5,203 nucleotides of DNA from an uncultured Prevotella sp. Its GTDB lineage: Bacteria; Bacteroidota; Bacteroidia; Bacteroidales; Bacteroidaceae. Of this stretch, positions 4,388-5,203 are shown piece by piece; within the stretch, counting starts at the first letter, position 1; the number at the start of each line of letters is the position of its first letter. The notes under the pieces are model-generated. The model saw only the letters and a program-made list of their open reading frames with translations. It ran no database searches and was not told where the DNA came from. Position numbers and translations under genes: made by a program. The stretch covers positions 1 to 5,203 of the forward strand of contig URYG01000227.1 in assembly GCA_900551985.1 (NCBI GenBank), in the 5' to 3' direction.

Positions 4388-5203
4388 CTAGAAGGATGAC
4401 TCCGGGAAACGCTGCATAAAACGGTTCACTGCCAGATAGTCACCATCGTATTCTCCCAGTTCCTTGGATAACACTCTGGTCAGCGTATCATTTACACTTG
4501 AAAGTTTAATCTTGTTTCCCTGTTCATCTTCTCCCAATTCAAAAAGACAATCCTCCATCAGGAACTTGCAAAATGCGGAACCCGCAGAGGGAAGCTTCAT
4601 TTTTTTATCATCACACCAATATTGCTTGAAGGCATGAATAGAGAGAATAAGGAAATTATCCTGCTTCGTATCGAGCATAAGCCCCGTACGCTGGCGGGAT
4701 GATATATAGTCCTTGAACACATGGGCCCAATACTCCGTAGCCTCTACATCTTTTTCCTTATCAGCGTTAGTGAATAAAAGAGAAGGCTTTCTTCCCTTTG
4801 GACTTCCATTTCTCGCCAACGTGGTTTTAAGCCTGCCTTCGTGATCCGTCAGAGTATTTTCGCTATACAGCATATAGCCAATAAGCCAATCATTAAGTTC
4901 TTCATTATGCGCTTCATAATAAGAATTTCCGATAATTGAGCTTATTACATGATCCCTATCTTTGGTTTCCCTAGTCATTTGTTCAAACAAACTAAATGCC
5001 AAAGTCTTATAGAAACCATATCCATCTACCAAATCATCACTCAGTTTCATCAGACAGGTGAATAAAATGCCCATAATCAGATCTGCCGACTTGTCAATTT
5101 CCTCATCAGGGCATTGGGGCACAGCCAATAGTCGCATATCCCCCCATATCCGGCTACGCACAGAAGAATATACCACCAGAACATCCTCATCGGCTTCGGT
5201 TCT
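4388..5203 (-). CDS. Hypothetical protein, C-terminal part (5' end outside window)
   Basis: The frame is open through the right edge (R-T-E-A-D-E-D-V-L precedes the GTG at 5176), so about 271 C-terminal residues are visible and the GTG is probably internal. I do not recognise the family. What can be seen is a soluble, mainly helical protein with acidic and basic residues throughout: a helix around DEEIDKSADLIMGILFTCLM, a segment FYKTLAFSLFEQMTRETKDR, a basic Gly/Pro stretch (RNGSPKGRKPSLLF) in the middle that is probably a loop, and a helical C-terminal third ending RFMQRFPESSF. There is no signal peptide, repeated membrane helix, Walker motif or metal site in this part. Its own terminator follows and the next operon has its own promoter, so no shared transcription is expected. 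Its function could be anything decided by the unseen N-terminal part. Confidence 0.8.
   Translation of the reverse strand, partial: RTEADEDVLVVYSSVRSRIWGDMRLLAVPQCPDEEIDKSADLIMGILFTCLMKLSDDLVDGYGFYKTLAFSLFEQMTRETKDRDHVISSIIGNSYYEAHNEELNDWLIGYMLYSENTLTDHEGRLKTTLARNGSPKGRKPSLLFTNADKEKDVEATEYWAHVFKDYISSRQRTGLMLDTKQDNFLILSIHAFKQYWCDDKKMKLPSAGSAFCKFLMEDCLFELGEDEQGNKIKLSSVNDTLTRVLSKELGEYDGDYLAVNRFMQRFPESSF

Overview
The window looks like a chromosomal accessory stretch from a member of the Bacteroidales, most likely Prevotella/Segatella. Three things suggest this: a TATCTTTG element of the Bacteroidetes promoter type (TAnnTTTG), A/T-rich leaders without Shine-Dalgarno sequences, and the gene families present. 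The species call is inference from these cues only.

Layout. At the left edge is the 3' end of a plus-strand gene for an ATPase/PD-(D/E)XK nuclease-type protein (3-278), closed by a strong intrinsic terminator (299-335). A solitary plus-strand micro-gene of 44 codons follows (395-529). Positions 530-782 hold no credible gene. They contain a weak terminator-like hairpin, a pair of 20-bp direct repeats, one copy of a GTATTTTCCG motif, and a strong hairpin (675-718) that can end transcription from both sides. The centre (783-4141) is a three-gene minus-strand operon. In transcription order it has a DUF3987-type P-loop ATPase/helicase-like protein (4141-2654), a DnaG-like primase with CHC2 zinc finger and Toprim domain (2657-1434, overlapping the previous gene by ATGA), and a DUF5675-like protein (1382-783). 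A promoter lies just ahead of it at about 4165-4172. Positions 4142-4387 are repeat-rich: three more exact copies of the GTATTTTCCG motif, one shorter relative, and a perfect 16-bp hairpin with a T-run that serves as terminator for the next gene. The right edge holds the 3' end of an unrecognised minus-strand gene (4388-5203).

How the genes fit together. An ATPase coupled to a CHC2/Toprim primase is a helicase-primase pair of the kind carried by prophages, satellites and integrative elements of Bacteroidales. The third gene belongs to a family common in phage-like loci. The operon therefore looks like a mobile-element replication module, but no integrase, capsid, relaxase or transposase is visible in the window.

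The points most worth checking are: the inward-facing repeat motif on both sides of the operon; the DUF5675-like protein, which lacks the His and Cys of its family signature; and the in-frame minisatellites in two adjacent genes.
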